Assembly (NCBI GenBank): GCA_020351305.1
Contig: CP070730.1
Location: 1,472,145 to 1,518,517 of the forward strand
DNA: 46,373 nt
Reading direction: 5' to 3'
Source of the DNA: Candidatus Bathyarchaeota archaeon
GTDB taxonomy: Archaea > Thermoproteota > Bathyarchaeia > Bathyarchaeales > SOJC01
Part shown: positions 8,744 to 16,350 of the stretch, in pieces
Position numbering within the stretch: the first letter of the stretch is position 1
Layout: every line of letters starts with the position of its first letter
Notes under the pieces: generated by a model
The model's input: the letters and a program-made list of their open reading frames with translations, nothing else
Database searches by the model: none
Told to the model about the DNA's origin: nothing
Made by a program: the position numbers and the translations under genes

Positions 8744-9502
8744 GTGCAAATGGACTTTGAGAAGATCTTTGAACGACCAAAAACGTTACGACCGGTAGCG
8801 ACGCACTATTGTCCTGGTTGTGGGCATGGAATCGCAGGGCGACTTGTAGCTGAAGTAATCGACGAGTTAAACGTTAGCGAAAGAGCTGTCGGAGTTGCAC
8901 CTGTAGGCTGTTCAGTTTTGCTTTACAACTATCTTGAAATTGATATGTATGAAGCAGCTCATGGTCGTGCTCCTGCCGTTGCAACAGGCTGTAAACGGGT
9001 ACGCCCTGACCTAGTTGTGTTCACTTATCAAGGCGATGGTGACTTCGCGTCTATAGGGATTGCAGAAGCGGTGCATGCAGCCGCCCGTGGTGAAAAAATC
9101 TCAACGATTTTTATTAACAACGCAATATATGGAATGACTGGGGGACAAATGGCACCTACTACACTCATCGGCCAAAAAACTACAACTTCTCCTATAGGAC
9201 GAACCTCCGAACGAGCAGGCTTTCCGATTAGAATGGCTGAGCTCCTTGCAACGCTCGACGGTGCAGCTTATATCGCACGTGTAGCTGTGAATAGTCCAAA
9301 GCACATAATAAAAGCCAGAAGAGCTGTAAAGAAAGCGTTTGAGACACAAATAAAAGGCTTGGGTTATTCTATGGTGGAAATTCTATCACCATGTCCTACG
9401 GACTGGCGAATGACACCAATTGAGGCGGCAAAGTGGGTTGAAGAAAAAATGATGCCTTACTATCCACTTGGAGAGTTTAAAGTTCCTCAAAAGGAGAAAT
9501 GA
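8744..9502 (+). CDS. korB: 2-oxoacid:ferredoxin oxidoreductase, beta subunit (TPP-binding)
   Basis: The TPP-binding beta subunit, 252 residues. Cluster-ligand cysteines are visible in HYCPGCGHG (C23, C26), APVGCSVL (C56) and LSPCPTDW. The TPP motif is YQGDGDFASIG to NNAIYGMTGGQ. The start is GTG 8744 because GGAGG at 8730-8734 is spaced 9 bases from it; an internal ATG at 8750 is the alternative. It forms the catalytic core with KorA. The short length without a long C-terminal tail agrees with the Kor/Vor type rather than PorB. Confidence 0.92.
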   Translation: MQMDFEKIFERPKTLRPVATHYCPGCGHGIAGRLVAEVIDELNVSERAVGVAPVGCSVLLYNYLEIDMYEAAHGRAPAVATGCKRVRPDLVVFTYQGDGDFASIGIAEAVHAAARGEKISTIFINNAIYGMTGGQMAPTTLIGQKTTTSPIGRTSERAGFPIRMAELLATLDGAAYIARVAVNSPKHIIKARRAVKKAFETQIKGLGYSMVEILSPCPTDWRMTPIEAAKWVEEKMMPYYPLGEFKVPQKEK

Positions 9503-9505
9503 AGT

Positions 9506-10066
9506 ATGGAGAAGACTGTAGAGAAACCGCTTTATACAAACGTCATAATGGCTGGTTTCGGTGGGCAAGGATTGATGTTCATTGGAAAGCTTTTAGCCTA
9601 CAGCTCAATGAAAACTGGGAAACGCGTTACATGGATCCCATCATATGGGCCAGAGATGCGTGGGGGGACTGCTAACTGCACAGTAGTCATATCGGATGAA
9701 GAAATAGGGTCACCAGTCATAACTTCACCGCAAGCATTGGTAGTCATGAATAATCCATCTCTTGAGGTTTTCGAACCTAGGCTGCAATCCAGTGGAATGC
9801 TTTTTCTAAACAGCTCATTAATCACCAGGAGAGTTTCAAGAAAAGACATCGAAATTGTGAAAATACCTGCAAATGACATAGCAATGGAAATAGGTGAAAA
9901 GCGAACAGCCAACATGGTGATGCTAGGAGCATATATAGCTAGAACAAGAGTTGTCTCGAAAAAAGATATTTTCGAAGGTCTGAAAGAGCTTTTTGGAAAG
10001 AAAATTAGATTTCTTGATGTGAACATGCGTGCTTTTGAAGATGGGATGAAATATAGCCAGCATTGA
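9506..10066 (+). CDS. korC: 2-oxoacid:ferredoxin oxidoreductase, gamma subunit
   Basis: A 186-residue gamma subunit closing the korD-A-B-C operon. The family motifs are IMAGFGGQGLMFIGKLLA and WIPSYGPEMRGGTANC. It begins 3 bases after korB, with AGGAGA close upstream. A run of eight T residues at 10093-10100 lies about 26 bases after its stop and probably ends transcription. Confidence 0.93.
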   Translation: MEKTVEKPLYTNVIMAGFGGQGLMFIGKLLAYSSMKTGKRVTWIPSYGPEMRGGTANCTVVISDEEIGSPVITSPQALVVMNNPSLEVFEPRLQSSGMLFLNSSLITRRVSRKDIEIVKIPANDIAMEIGEKRTANMVMLGAYIARTRVVSKKDIFEGLKELFGKKIRFLDVNMRAFEDGMKYSQH

Positions 10067-10092
10067 AAAAAAGACAATGAATCTTAGCAATC

Positions 10093-10100
10093 TTTTTTTT
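10093..10100 (+). terminator. Oligo-T transcription terminator after korC
   Basis: Eight consecutive T residues on the coding strand downstream of the korC stop, with no stable hairpin directly before them. Archaeal RNA polymerase terminates at such U-tracts. The position between the kor operon and alba supports a terminator, but no transcript evidence is available. Confidence 0.5.
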
Positions 10101-10196
10101 GTCAGAAACATGAGAAAACTATATGAGGCTCTAATTAAATTCTATAAATACAACATAACAATCTTGAGTGCTGATGCCATCATTTGATATAATGGT

Positions 10197-10213
10197 CCTC
10201 AAATAACTTGAGG
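10197..10213 (+). promoter_or_regulatory. Hairpin covering the alba Shine-Dalgarno
   Basis: CCTCAA at 10197-10202 and TTGAGG at 10208-10213 are perfect inverted repeats around a 5-base loop. The 3' arm contains GAGG, the only good ribosome-binding site for the ATG at 10223. A folded transcript would therefore mask initiation of alba. Whether this operates in vivo is an inference. Confidence 0.4.
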
Positions 10214-10222
10214 TTGAAAAAC

Positions 10223-10630
10223 ATGACTGAAGAAGAAAAGGCTGCAAAACCTGAACCTGCAACGGAAGAAAAGGCTGCAAAACCTGAACCTGCAACGGAA
10301 GAAAAGGCTGCAAAACCTGAACCTGCAACGGAAAAGGAGAAACCCAAAGAAGCAAAAGCAATCGAAAATGCTGTTCTCATCGGTCGAAAGCCAGTGATGA
10401 ACTATGTGGTTGCCTGTCTCACCTTTTTCAACTCAGGTGAAAAGGATATCTGCGTCAAAGCCAGAGGCCGGGCAATCAGTAGAGCCGTCGACACTGTTGA
10501 ACTTCTGCGACGTGGATTCGTGAAAGACATAGAGTTGAAAAGCATCACCATCGGTACTGAAGAAGTTCAAAGAGAAGAAGGAAGAAAAAGCAACGTCTCA
10601 ACTATTGAAATAGCTATGATGCGACCATAG
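10223..10630 (+). CDS. albA: Alba DNA/RNA-binding protein with repeated N-terminal tail
   Basis: Alba is an abundant archaeal chromatin and RNA-binding protein acting as dimers. Residues about 45-135 form the Alba domain: [39 protein letters not shown], and the final strand [18 protein letters not shown] holds the lysine position that is acetylated in Sulfolobus Alba (family knowledge). The start is ATG 10223, preceded by GAGGT at 10210-10214; a TTG at 10208 would lie upstream of that site. The first ~40 residues are unusual: three identical copies of [11 protein letters not shown] then [10 protein letters not shown], a flexible Lys/Glu/Pro/Ala tail absent from typical ~90-residue Alba proteins. 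Confidence 0.93.
   Translation: MTEEEKAAKPEPATEEKAAKPEPATEEKAAKPEPATEKEKPKEAKAIENAVLIGRKPVMNYVVACLTFFNSGEKDICVKARGRAISRAVDTVELLRRGFVKDIELKSITIGTEEVQREEGRKSNVSTIEIAMMRP
10232..10330 (+). repeat. Three perfect 33-bp tandem repeats inside alba
   Basis: Units at 10232-10264, 10265-10297 and 10298-10330 are base-for-base identical and each encodes 11 residues, [11 protein letters not shown]. Identity at silent positions indicates recent expansion or gene-conversion homogenisation. The repeats stay in frame and add a tail of alternating charge to Alba. Confidence 0.97.
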
Positions 10631-10724
10631 ACCTGAAAGGGTTTTCCTTATTCCAACAAAAATCCCAGATGTCGGGTTTCAGGTCCCCGAACAACAAAAC
10701 AAGGGCCTGACCCACACCCTTTTT
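10631..10724 (+). terminator. Inverted repeat and hairpin/T-tract after alba
   Basis: ACCTGAAA (10631-10638), directly after the alba stop, is repeated inverted as TTTCAGGT (10677-10684). Further on, AAGGG (10701-10705) pairs with CCCTT (10717-10721), running into a T-tract to 10724. The second element looks like a terminator. The first may be a 3'-end RNA structure; its role is unknown. Confidence 0.45.
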
Positions 10725-10748
10725 CTAATAAAAAGTCTTGACAGATAG

Positions 10749-10757
10749 CTATAAAAA
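10749..10757 (+). promoter_or_regulatory. TATA box of the class III aminotransferase gene
   Basis: CTATAAAAA lies 47 bases before the ATG at 10804. The archaeal rule of about 26 bases from TATA to transcription start gives a leader of roughly 25 bases, which contains the ribosome site GGTGA. A promoter here agrees with termination after alba. Confidence 0.55.
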
Positions 10758-10803
10758 CCTCTGTTCAACTAATGAATAGTCTTTGTGACAAAGGTGAAAT
10801 CAG

Positions 10804-12141
10804 ATGCCGGATTATCCAAGAATTGTAGTTACTCCCCCAGGGCCAAAGGCGCGTGAACTTGCCAAACGTGATGAAACGGTGATTTCCCAATCCTTTGTTA
10901 GGTGGTATCCTCTTGCTATACAAAGCGGGAAAGGTTGCATAATTCGTGATGTGGACGACAACGAATACATCGATTTTAACTCTGGTTTGGTTTGTCTCAA
11001 TGTGGGACACAATCATCCCAAGGTGATTGAAGGAGTAAAAAGCCAGTTAGATCGTTTTCTTCACTATTCCGTTACTGATTTTTTGTATCGTGAAGTCGTC
11101 GATGTTGCAGAGAAAATCGTTAAGATCACACCTGGGAAGTGGCAAAAGAAGGTTTTCTTCGGAAATAGTGGCGCCGAAGCAATTGAAGCCGGGGCAAAAC
11201 TTGCTAGGTGGCACACGAGGAAGCAGCTGTACATAAGCTTCATCAGCGCCTTCCATGGTAGAACTTTTGGTGGAATGTCTTTCACGGCAAGTAAGCCAGT
11301 TCAGAGACGTTACTTCTTCCCCTTAGTTCCTGGCGTAACACATGTGCCTTATGGTTATTGTTACCGCTGCCCCTTCAAACTCACTTATCCAGACTGCCAC
11401 TATTGGTGTATAGACTTCATAGACGAATACGTTTTACAGAAATACATCCCTCCAGAGGAAGTGGCGGCTTTTGTCTTTGAGCCAATTCAAGGTGAAGGTG
11501 GCTATATTGTACCTCCTCCTGAATACTTCCAAAAACTCAAGAAGTTAGCTGATAAATATGGGATTTTGATGATGGATGACGAGGTGCAGGCTGGGATGGG
11601 GCGTACAGGCAAATGGTTCGCAATTGAGCATTGGGGGATTACACCCGATATAATCTGCATCGCTAAATCAATAGCTGCGGGTTTGCCTCTTGGTGCTATG
11701 GTTGCCCGAAAGACGCTAATGGACTGGGAAGGTGGTTCTCATGCAAGCACTTTTGGTGGAAATCCTGTTTCATGTGCTGCTGCGTCGGCGGTTATGGACG
11801 TAATTGAGCAGGAGCATTTACGAGAAAACGCGACCAAACAGGGCGTTTATATCATGAAAAGGCTCAGAGAGCTCAAGGAAGAAAGTGTGATTGTAGGAGA
11901 TGTGCGTGGGAAGGGTTTGATGATTGGAATAGAACTTGTCAAGGACAAGACAAGTAAAAAGCCTGCAGCCAAGAAAGCTGAAGAGGTTATGACACGAAGT
12001 TGGAAGCGAGGAGTTGTTGTGATAACTTGTGGTAAGTCGACCATACGAATTGTACCTCCTCTAATCATAACACGAGAGCTTGTAGACGCTGGGTTGGATG
12101 TAATAGAAGACGAGATCAGACAAGCGGAAAAACAAGGCTAG
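10804..12141 (+). CDS. Class III PLP-dependent aminotransferase (archaeal GabT-like)
   Basis: A 445-residue fold-type I class III aminotransferase. Visible features are FGNSGAEAIEAGAKLAR (119-135), FHGRTFGGM, EPIQGEGGYIVPP, the PLP-anchoring Asp259 in MMDDEVQAGMGRTG, and the Schiff-base lysine K288 in IAKSIAAGLPLG. Relatives include 4-aminobutyrate aminotransferase, acetylornithine aminotransferase and the archaeal broad-range amino acid racemase, so the exact substrate is not assigned. A four-cysteine segment (C186, C189, C198, C202 in CYRC and CHYWC) lies between the halves of the large domain and may bind metal or be structural. It is flanked by its own promoter and by the transporter leader. 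Confidence 0.88.
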   Translation: MPDYPRIVVTPPGPKARELAKRDETVISQSFVRWYPLAIQSGKGCIIRDVDDNEYIDFNSGLVCLNVGHNHPKVIEGVKSQLDRFLHYSVTDFLYREVVDVAEKIVKITPGKWQKKVFFGNSGAEAIEAGAKLARWHTRKQLYISFISAFHGRTFGGMSFTASKPVQRRYFFPLVPGVTHVPYGYCYRCPFKLTYPDCHYWCIDFIDEYVLQKYIPPEEVAAFVFEPIQGEGGYIVPPPEYFQKLKKLADKYGILMMDDEVQAGMGRTGKWFAIEHWGITPDIICIAKSIAAGLPLGAMVARKTLMDWEGGSHASTFGGNPVSCAAASAVMDVIEQEHLRENATKQGVYIMKRLRELKEESVIVGDVRGKGLMIGIELVKDKTSKKPAAKKAEEVMTRSWKRGVVVITCGKSTIRIVPPLIITRELVDAGLDVIEDEIRQAEKQG

Positions 12142-12290
12142 TTCTCCTTTAATTCTCTGCAAGCCAAGGTGAGAGAACCTAAGTTGCTCGATCGGATGAA
12201 TGCTTGCCATCTGTTATGCCGCTCTGCTATAAAGGTGTGAAAGGCATGGAAGGCGAAAATGATGGCGATTCGCTGGGTCAAAAAGCGGAG
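12141..12290 (+). ncRNA. Structured, riboswitch-like leader of the cation transporter gene
   Basis: Several helices can be read. TTCTCT (12153-12158) pairs with AGAGAA (12172-12177). The GCAAGC in that loop (12159-12164) can pair with GCTTGC (12202-12207), making a pseudoknot. TTGCCATC (12204-12211) pairs with GATGGCGA (12261-12268) around an inner TATGCC/GGCATG helix (12215-12220 with 12243-12248). A last hairpin, 12269-12274 with 12284-12289, buries the GGAG before the TTG start. The pseudoknot and the long helix share bases 12204-12207, so they exclude one another, as in a switch. Ligand and mechanism are unknown. No clear promoter was seen, so it may be read through from the aminotransferase gene. 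Confidence 0.5.
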
Positions 12291-12301
12291 ATGGGGCTAG
12301 T

Positions 12302-13522
12302 TTGGACACACAAAGCGTTAAACAACTCAGCCTCGCCAAGACAAGCGGGCAATCTTTTCTAGCTCTTCTTACTGGTGTAGGTGATATTGCCGCCGGTTTG
12401 ATCATCGCTACTTATCTGAATATTTTTCCGTCTGAACCTTGGATAATCGCTCTGTATCCAGGGGTTCTCAGTATGAGAGGTGTTATAGGAGGGCTTTTCT
12501 CCGGTCGGTTAACCACAGGTTTGCATTTAGGGACTATTAAGGCAAACTTGTTTGCAGGAGAAAGCAAAAAAGGTCTTCGTCCGTTGTTGGGATCAATAGT
12601 GGTTTTGACCTTTGAGAGTAGCATTTTTTTAGCATTTGTAGCGTTGCTTTTCGGCATTCTTTTCTTGGGAATTGATATTTTCAGTGGGTTGACCATATTT
12701 GGCACTCTTGTTGCCACAATGGGGTTGTCCCTTCTTGCGATATCCCCAGTGACATTGGTCGTTGCTTTTTCCTCTTTCAGGAAAGGGCTGGATCCTGACA
12801 TAATTGCCTATCCAATTGTTTCAACAATCGCTGATATCTTAGTCACTTTGTGTTATGTCTTGGTTTTGAGTGTATCTCTTTTTATGGGCTTGCTCGGTCA
12901 GTTTATTTTGTTGATTATTTGCATTGTTTTTGCAGGCTTTGCTCTGAGTATTACTTACAAGTATGCTAGGAATGTAGAGTTTGCCAGAACCATCAAAGAA
13001 GCTATCTATACAATAGTTGCTGTAGCCTTCATTGTAAATTTCACAGGTTCTGTACTCTCTAGGATTAGCGAAGTTGTAAGCTTCAAGTCAGAGGTTTATG
13101 TTGTTTATCCCGCGCTTCTCAATACAATAGGAGGTTTTGGAGCTATAGTGGGATCTACAGCTACGACAAAGCTTGCTTTGGGCACAATCAATTCTTCTTT
13201 TAGAGCGATAAGAAATCATAAAAATCAGATAATAGGGGCATGGGCTGCCTCTGCAGCGATGTTTACAATCATTGGAGCCATATCGTTACTTCTTCGAGTC
13301 CCCATAGACTTTTTTTCCACAATGCAATTCATTGGGATACTTCTAACCACAAATGTTCTCGCTACAGTTTCTATGGTTTTCATATCCTTCAATGTAGCTA
13401 TACTTACCTTCAAGAAAGGCCTTGACCCTGATAACTTTGTTATTCCTATAGAAAGCTCCTTGGCTGATACGATGACAACCATCGCTCTTTTTGTGGTGTT
13501 GAGTTTAATAGTGGGATTCTGA
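12302..13522 (+). CDS. MgtE/SLC41-type divalent cation transporter, membrane domain only
   Basis: A 406-residue integral membrane protein built from two homologous halves. Each half has a pore-type motif (LYPGVLSMRGVIGGLFSGRL; VYPALLNTIGGFGAIVGSTA) and a later RKGLDPDIIAYPI-like motif (FRKGLDPD, FKKGLDPD) followed by a helix. This is the MgtE/SLC41 duplication, with no N-terminal or CBS regulatory domains. The family moves Mg2+ or related cations. The start is TTG 12302; an upstream ATG at 12246 is out of frame. Two PhoU/TrkA-C proteins follow at once and probably supply the missing regulatory domains. The ion carried is not proven. Confidence 0.85.
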   Translation: MDTQSVKQLSLAKTSGQSFLALLTGVGDIAAGLIIATYLNIFPSEPWIIALYPGVLSMRGVIGGLFSGRLTTGLHLGTIKANLFAGESKKGLRPLLGSIVVLTFESSIFLAFVALLFGILFLGIDIFSGLTIFGTLVATMGLSLLAISPVTLVVAFSSFRKGLDPDIIAYPIVSTIADILVTLCYVLVLSVSLFMGLLGQFILLIICIVFAGFALSITYKYARNVEFARTIKEAIYTIVAVAFIVNFTGSVLSRISEVVSFKSEVYVVYPALLNTIGGFGAIVGSTATTKLALGTINSSFRAIRNHKNQIIGAWAASAAMFTIIGAISLLLRVPIDFFSTMQFIGILLTTNVLATVSMVFISFNVAILTFKKGLDPDNFVIPIESSLADTMTTIALFVVLSLIVGF

Positions 13523-13599
13523 AAACAGCAAGAATTATCTATTCTCGAATAAAGTATTATTGCGGTGGCTTCTATTACTATCGGAGTGTCCTTCGCCAC

Positions 13600-14208
13600 A
13601 TGGTGAAGCTGGAGAAAATTGAATACAAACCAATATCTGTCAGAGAATTGTTGATCGAAATAAAAGATCTATCTGAGCTAATGATTGATCTTGCATATTC
13701 TGCTGCGCTCTTCCACAGCAAGGAATTAGCGGAGGAAGTTCTTGAGCTTGAGAAACGAGTCGACACTCTTGCATATCTGATTAATATGAATGCAATGATT
13801 GCGGTTAGGGACGCTGAAGATGCTGAATTTCTCGTAGGTGTTTCTATAGTGGCCTCCGCAGCTGACAAAATCTCGGACGCAGCAGCTGATATAGCGACCA
13901 TTGTTATTCAAAACATAGGCATCCATCCTATTGTTCGTCAAGCTTTTGAGAAAGTAGAAGAGCATCTTATGCGAGTGAAAGTGAGTTCTAATTCAATTTT
14001 ATTAGGGGTGCTACTAAGCGTATTGGAGTTAGCTGCAAGAATAGGTGTGGACATTATAGCGATTAGACGAAACAAAGAGTGGATTATCAATCCACAAGGA
14101 AACGAAAGGCTGGAGAGAAACGACATTCTAATTGCCCGTGGGGCACCGCACGGAATTGATGAACTAAAGGGGCTTGCAGAAGGTACAATCACAAAATTGG
14201 AGGACTAG
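13600..14208 (+). CDS. PhoU-domain plus TrkA-C-domain regulatory protein (copy 1)
   Basis: A 202-residue cytosolic protein. Residues about 10-105 are a helical PhoU-like domain (DLSELMIDLAYSAALF, ELAEEVLELEKRVD). Residues about 120-200 are a TrkA-C/RCK-C domain ending in ERNDILIARG. TrkA-C domains bind small ligands and gate cation channels and transporters. The ATG is 77 bases after the transporter stop on the same strand. This organisation, an MgtE-like permease with PhoU-TrkA-C partners, recurs in archaea, supporting a shared function. Confidence 0.82.
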   Translation: MVKLEKIEYKPISVRELLIEIKDLSELMIDLAYSAALFHSKELAEEVLELEKRVDTLAYLINMNAMIAVRDAEDAEFLVGVSIVASAADKISDAAADIATIVIQNIGIHPIVRQAFEKVEEHLMRVKVSSNSILLGVLLSVLELAARIGVDIIAIRRNKEWIINPQGNERLERNDILIARGAPHGIDELKGLAEGTITKLED

Positions 14209-14210
14209 CG

Positions 14211-14792
14211 TTGTCAGAAAAAAAGCAGCGTTTCAAAGAGATAGTCGATAAGCTTGCAGAATTAAAAAATACATCTGAATTAATGATTGATCTCGCTTAT
14301 TCCTCTCTCTTGCTGAACAACCGTCATCTAGCGGAGGAAGTGCAAGCCCTTGAAGAACACACAGACAAACTTCATACTGAATTCGAACAACTTGTGCTGT
14401 CAAGCGGCTTCAATCCAGAAGAATCGAAAAATTTCTTAGGCTTGATTAAGATAGGAGTAACTACAGAACAAATTGCTGATGCTGGGGCTGAAATAGCAGA
14501 AGTTGTTCTGAGAGGATTAGAACCTCACCCTATCCTAAAACTGGCAATTGAAGAGGCAGAAGAAACAGTCACGAGAGTTCAGGTATCCCAGAACTCTTCT
14601 TTGGTTGGAAAAACTCTTCGCCAAGCTCAGATTCATGAAGAAACTGGAATGTGGATCCGCGTAATAAGAAGAAATAACATCTGGATTCGACCAAAACCCA
14701 CAACAGTGATAAGACAAAACGATGTACTGATAGCCTCAGGGTACTCTGAAGGAGAAGAGGATTTCGAAAAGCTAGTCTCTCCAAAAGAATAA
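14211..14792 (+). CDS. PhoU-domain plus TrkA-C-domain regulatory protein (copy 2)
   Basis: A 193-residue paralogue of the preceding gene, starting at TTG 2 bases after its stop with GGAGG upstream. The PhoU-like half contains TSELMIDLAYSSLLLNNRHLAEEV and the TrkA-C half contains VGKTLRQAQIHEETGMWI and IRQNDVLIASG. The two copies share domain order and many residues, so they arose by tandem duplication. They have diverged enough that a heteromeric complex, or one subunit per transporter half, is plausible. That assembly is inferred, not shown. Confidence 0.82.
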   Translation: MSEKKQRFKEIVDKLAELKNTSELMIDLAYSSLLLNNRHLAEEVQALEEHTDKLHTEFEQLVLSSGFNPEESKNFLGLIKIGVTTEQIADAGAEIAEVVLRGLEPHPILKLAIEEAEETVTRVQVSQNSSLVGKTLRQAQIHEETGMWIRVIRRNNIWIRPKPTTVIRQNDVLIASGYSEGEEDFEKLVSPKE

Positions 14793-14894
14793 ATCCTGTT
14801 TTATATTATGATGTAAGTACTCTGACCAGAGTTGCCTTTAGGTTAGAAATCTACTTACTCTTAATAGAATTTCAGCAGCGAACACATGCGATGG

Positions 14895-16196
14895 CTATTT
14901 AATACCCAACTTATCTCTGTATGCCTCGATATCTAGAAACCCATGCCCGCTAATGTTCATACATATAACTTTTTCTTCAGCAGCTTTTTCTGCTTTCAAA
15001 GCTTCATCGATACTTGCTTTGACTGCGTACGCTGATTCAGGCGCAATAAGCCAACCTTCACTCTGGAAGAACATTCTTGCTGCCATAAAAACTGCTTCTT
15101 CATTTGCAGGGTATGCAACTGCTTTGACAATTTCATGATTTCGCAATGCACTCACGAGGGGTGCAGCGGCATGATATCGCAACCCATCTGCTCTGATTGG
15201 TACCATTTCCGTGAGGTGTCCCAGTGTAAACATCTTCAGAAGCGGAGTTTGCTCTGCAACATCGCCAAAGTCATACCTATATTCTCCACTTACTAAGTTA
15301 GGGGCAGCCTGAGATTGTGCTGCCAGAAACTCACATTCACGTTTATCCTGCAACATCTCGCCAGCAAATGGCAATGCAATGCCACCAAAGTTCGAGCCTC
15401 CACCAAGACAACCTACAATTAGATCAGGCTCATCGTCCGCTAGCTTGAACTGCTCAATAGTTTCTAGACCAATTATGGATTGGTGAATAAGGACATGATT
15501 TAAAACAGAACCAAGACAATAGACAGAACCTTCATGTGAATTTGCATACTCCAATCCTTCAGAAACGGCAATTCCTAATGAGCCTGGATGATTTGAATCC
15601 TTTGCTAATAGTTCTCTGCCAATTTTAGTTTCATTGCTTGGTGAAGCATAAACTGTTGCACCTAATAGTTTGATGAAGGTTCTACGATCGGTTTTCCAAT
15701 CATAGACAGCTCGCACCCAAAAAACTATGCAGTCTAAATCCATCAATCTTGCTGCATAAGACAGGGCACTACCCCACTGTCCAGCACCAGTTTCAGTTAC
15801 CAGAGCTTCTTTTCCTTCCTTGGCCGCGAAATATGCTTGTGCCAAGGCTGTGTTTACTTTATGAGAACCTGTTGGTGACAAGTCTTCACGCTTGTAATAC
15901 AACCTGACTTTCTTTAATCCCAGTTGATCTTCAAGTCGTTTTGCTCTGTATAAGGGTCTAGGTCTTCCAGCTTGAATGTATAGTTCTCTGATCTCTTCAG
16001 GAATAGGAATCCAGCGGTCTGAAGAAGACTCTTGTTTTAAGCATTCGTGAATCATTGTCTTACCCAAAAATTCCATTCTCGATGGACCATCTGAAGGTTC
16101 TTTAGGTGGGGGCAACGGTTCTGGTAAGTCAGGTGCGATATTATACCATTTTTTAGGTAACTTATCAACTGGAAGTGAGATTTGATTTGGTTTCAT
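14895..16196 (-). CDS. trpB2: Tryptophan synthase beta chain, TrpB2 type
   Basis: A 433-residue PLP enzyme of the TrpB2 branch, converting indole plus serine to tryptophan. TrpB2 differs from TrpB1 in its longer N-terminus and in frequently standing alone. The Schiff-base lysine is K113 in SPTGSHKVNTALAQ. The phosphate-binding loop CLGGGSNFGG and ETGAGQWGSAL are visible. A GGTGA precedes the ATG. No trpA or other trp gene lies nearby, as is common for TrpB2, which may also act as an indole-salvage or serine deaminase-like enzyme. Confidence 0.93.
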   Translation of the reverse strand: MKPNQISLPVDKLPKKWYNIAPDLPEPLPPPKEPSDGPSRMEFLGKTMIHECLKQESSSDRWIPIPEEIRELYIQAGRPRPLYRAKRLEDQLGLKKVRLYYKREDLSPTGSHKVNTALAQAYFAAKEGKEALVTETGAGQWGSALSYAARLMDLDCIVFWVRAVYDWKTDRRTFIKLLGATVYASPSNETKIGRELLAKDSNHPGSLGIAVSEGLEYANSHEGSVYCLGSVLNHVLIHQSIIGLETIEQFKLADDEPDLIVGCLGGGSNFGGIALPFAGEMLQDKRECEFLAAQSQAAPNLVSGEYRYDFGDVAEQTPLLKMFTLGHLTEMVPIRADGLRYHAAAPLVSALRNHEIVKAVAYPANEEAVFMAARMFFQSEGWLIAPESAYAVKASIDEALKAEKAAEEKVICMNISGHGFLDIEAYRDKLGIK

Positions 16197-16350
16197 GCGA
16201 TCACCAAACTAAGGAGAAGTATATTTGCATATTTTGTTAAAATAAGTGTTGTGCCATGCAGCATACTACCAACGCTCTTAAATACTTGGAAGCTTGCTCA
16301 GCATCTAAAGAATGGATGCCAGATCTAATGCTCATTTTGAAGCTTGTTTA

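Noticed and set aside
9598-10077. 159-residue minus-strand frame opposite korC
   Set aside because: It lies fully antisense to a gene with clear family motifs, has no ribosome site and no recognisable domain.
10131-10380. Minus-strand frames with Val/Leu/Phe repeats opposite alba
   Set aside because: They are the reverse reading of the 33-bp alba repeats and have no independent support.
12141-12300. Standard M-box Mg2+ riboswitch
   Set aside because: M-box-like strings occur in the wrong order and the helices do not follow the M-box layout, so only a generic structured leader is claimed.
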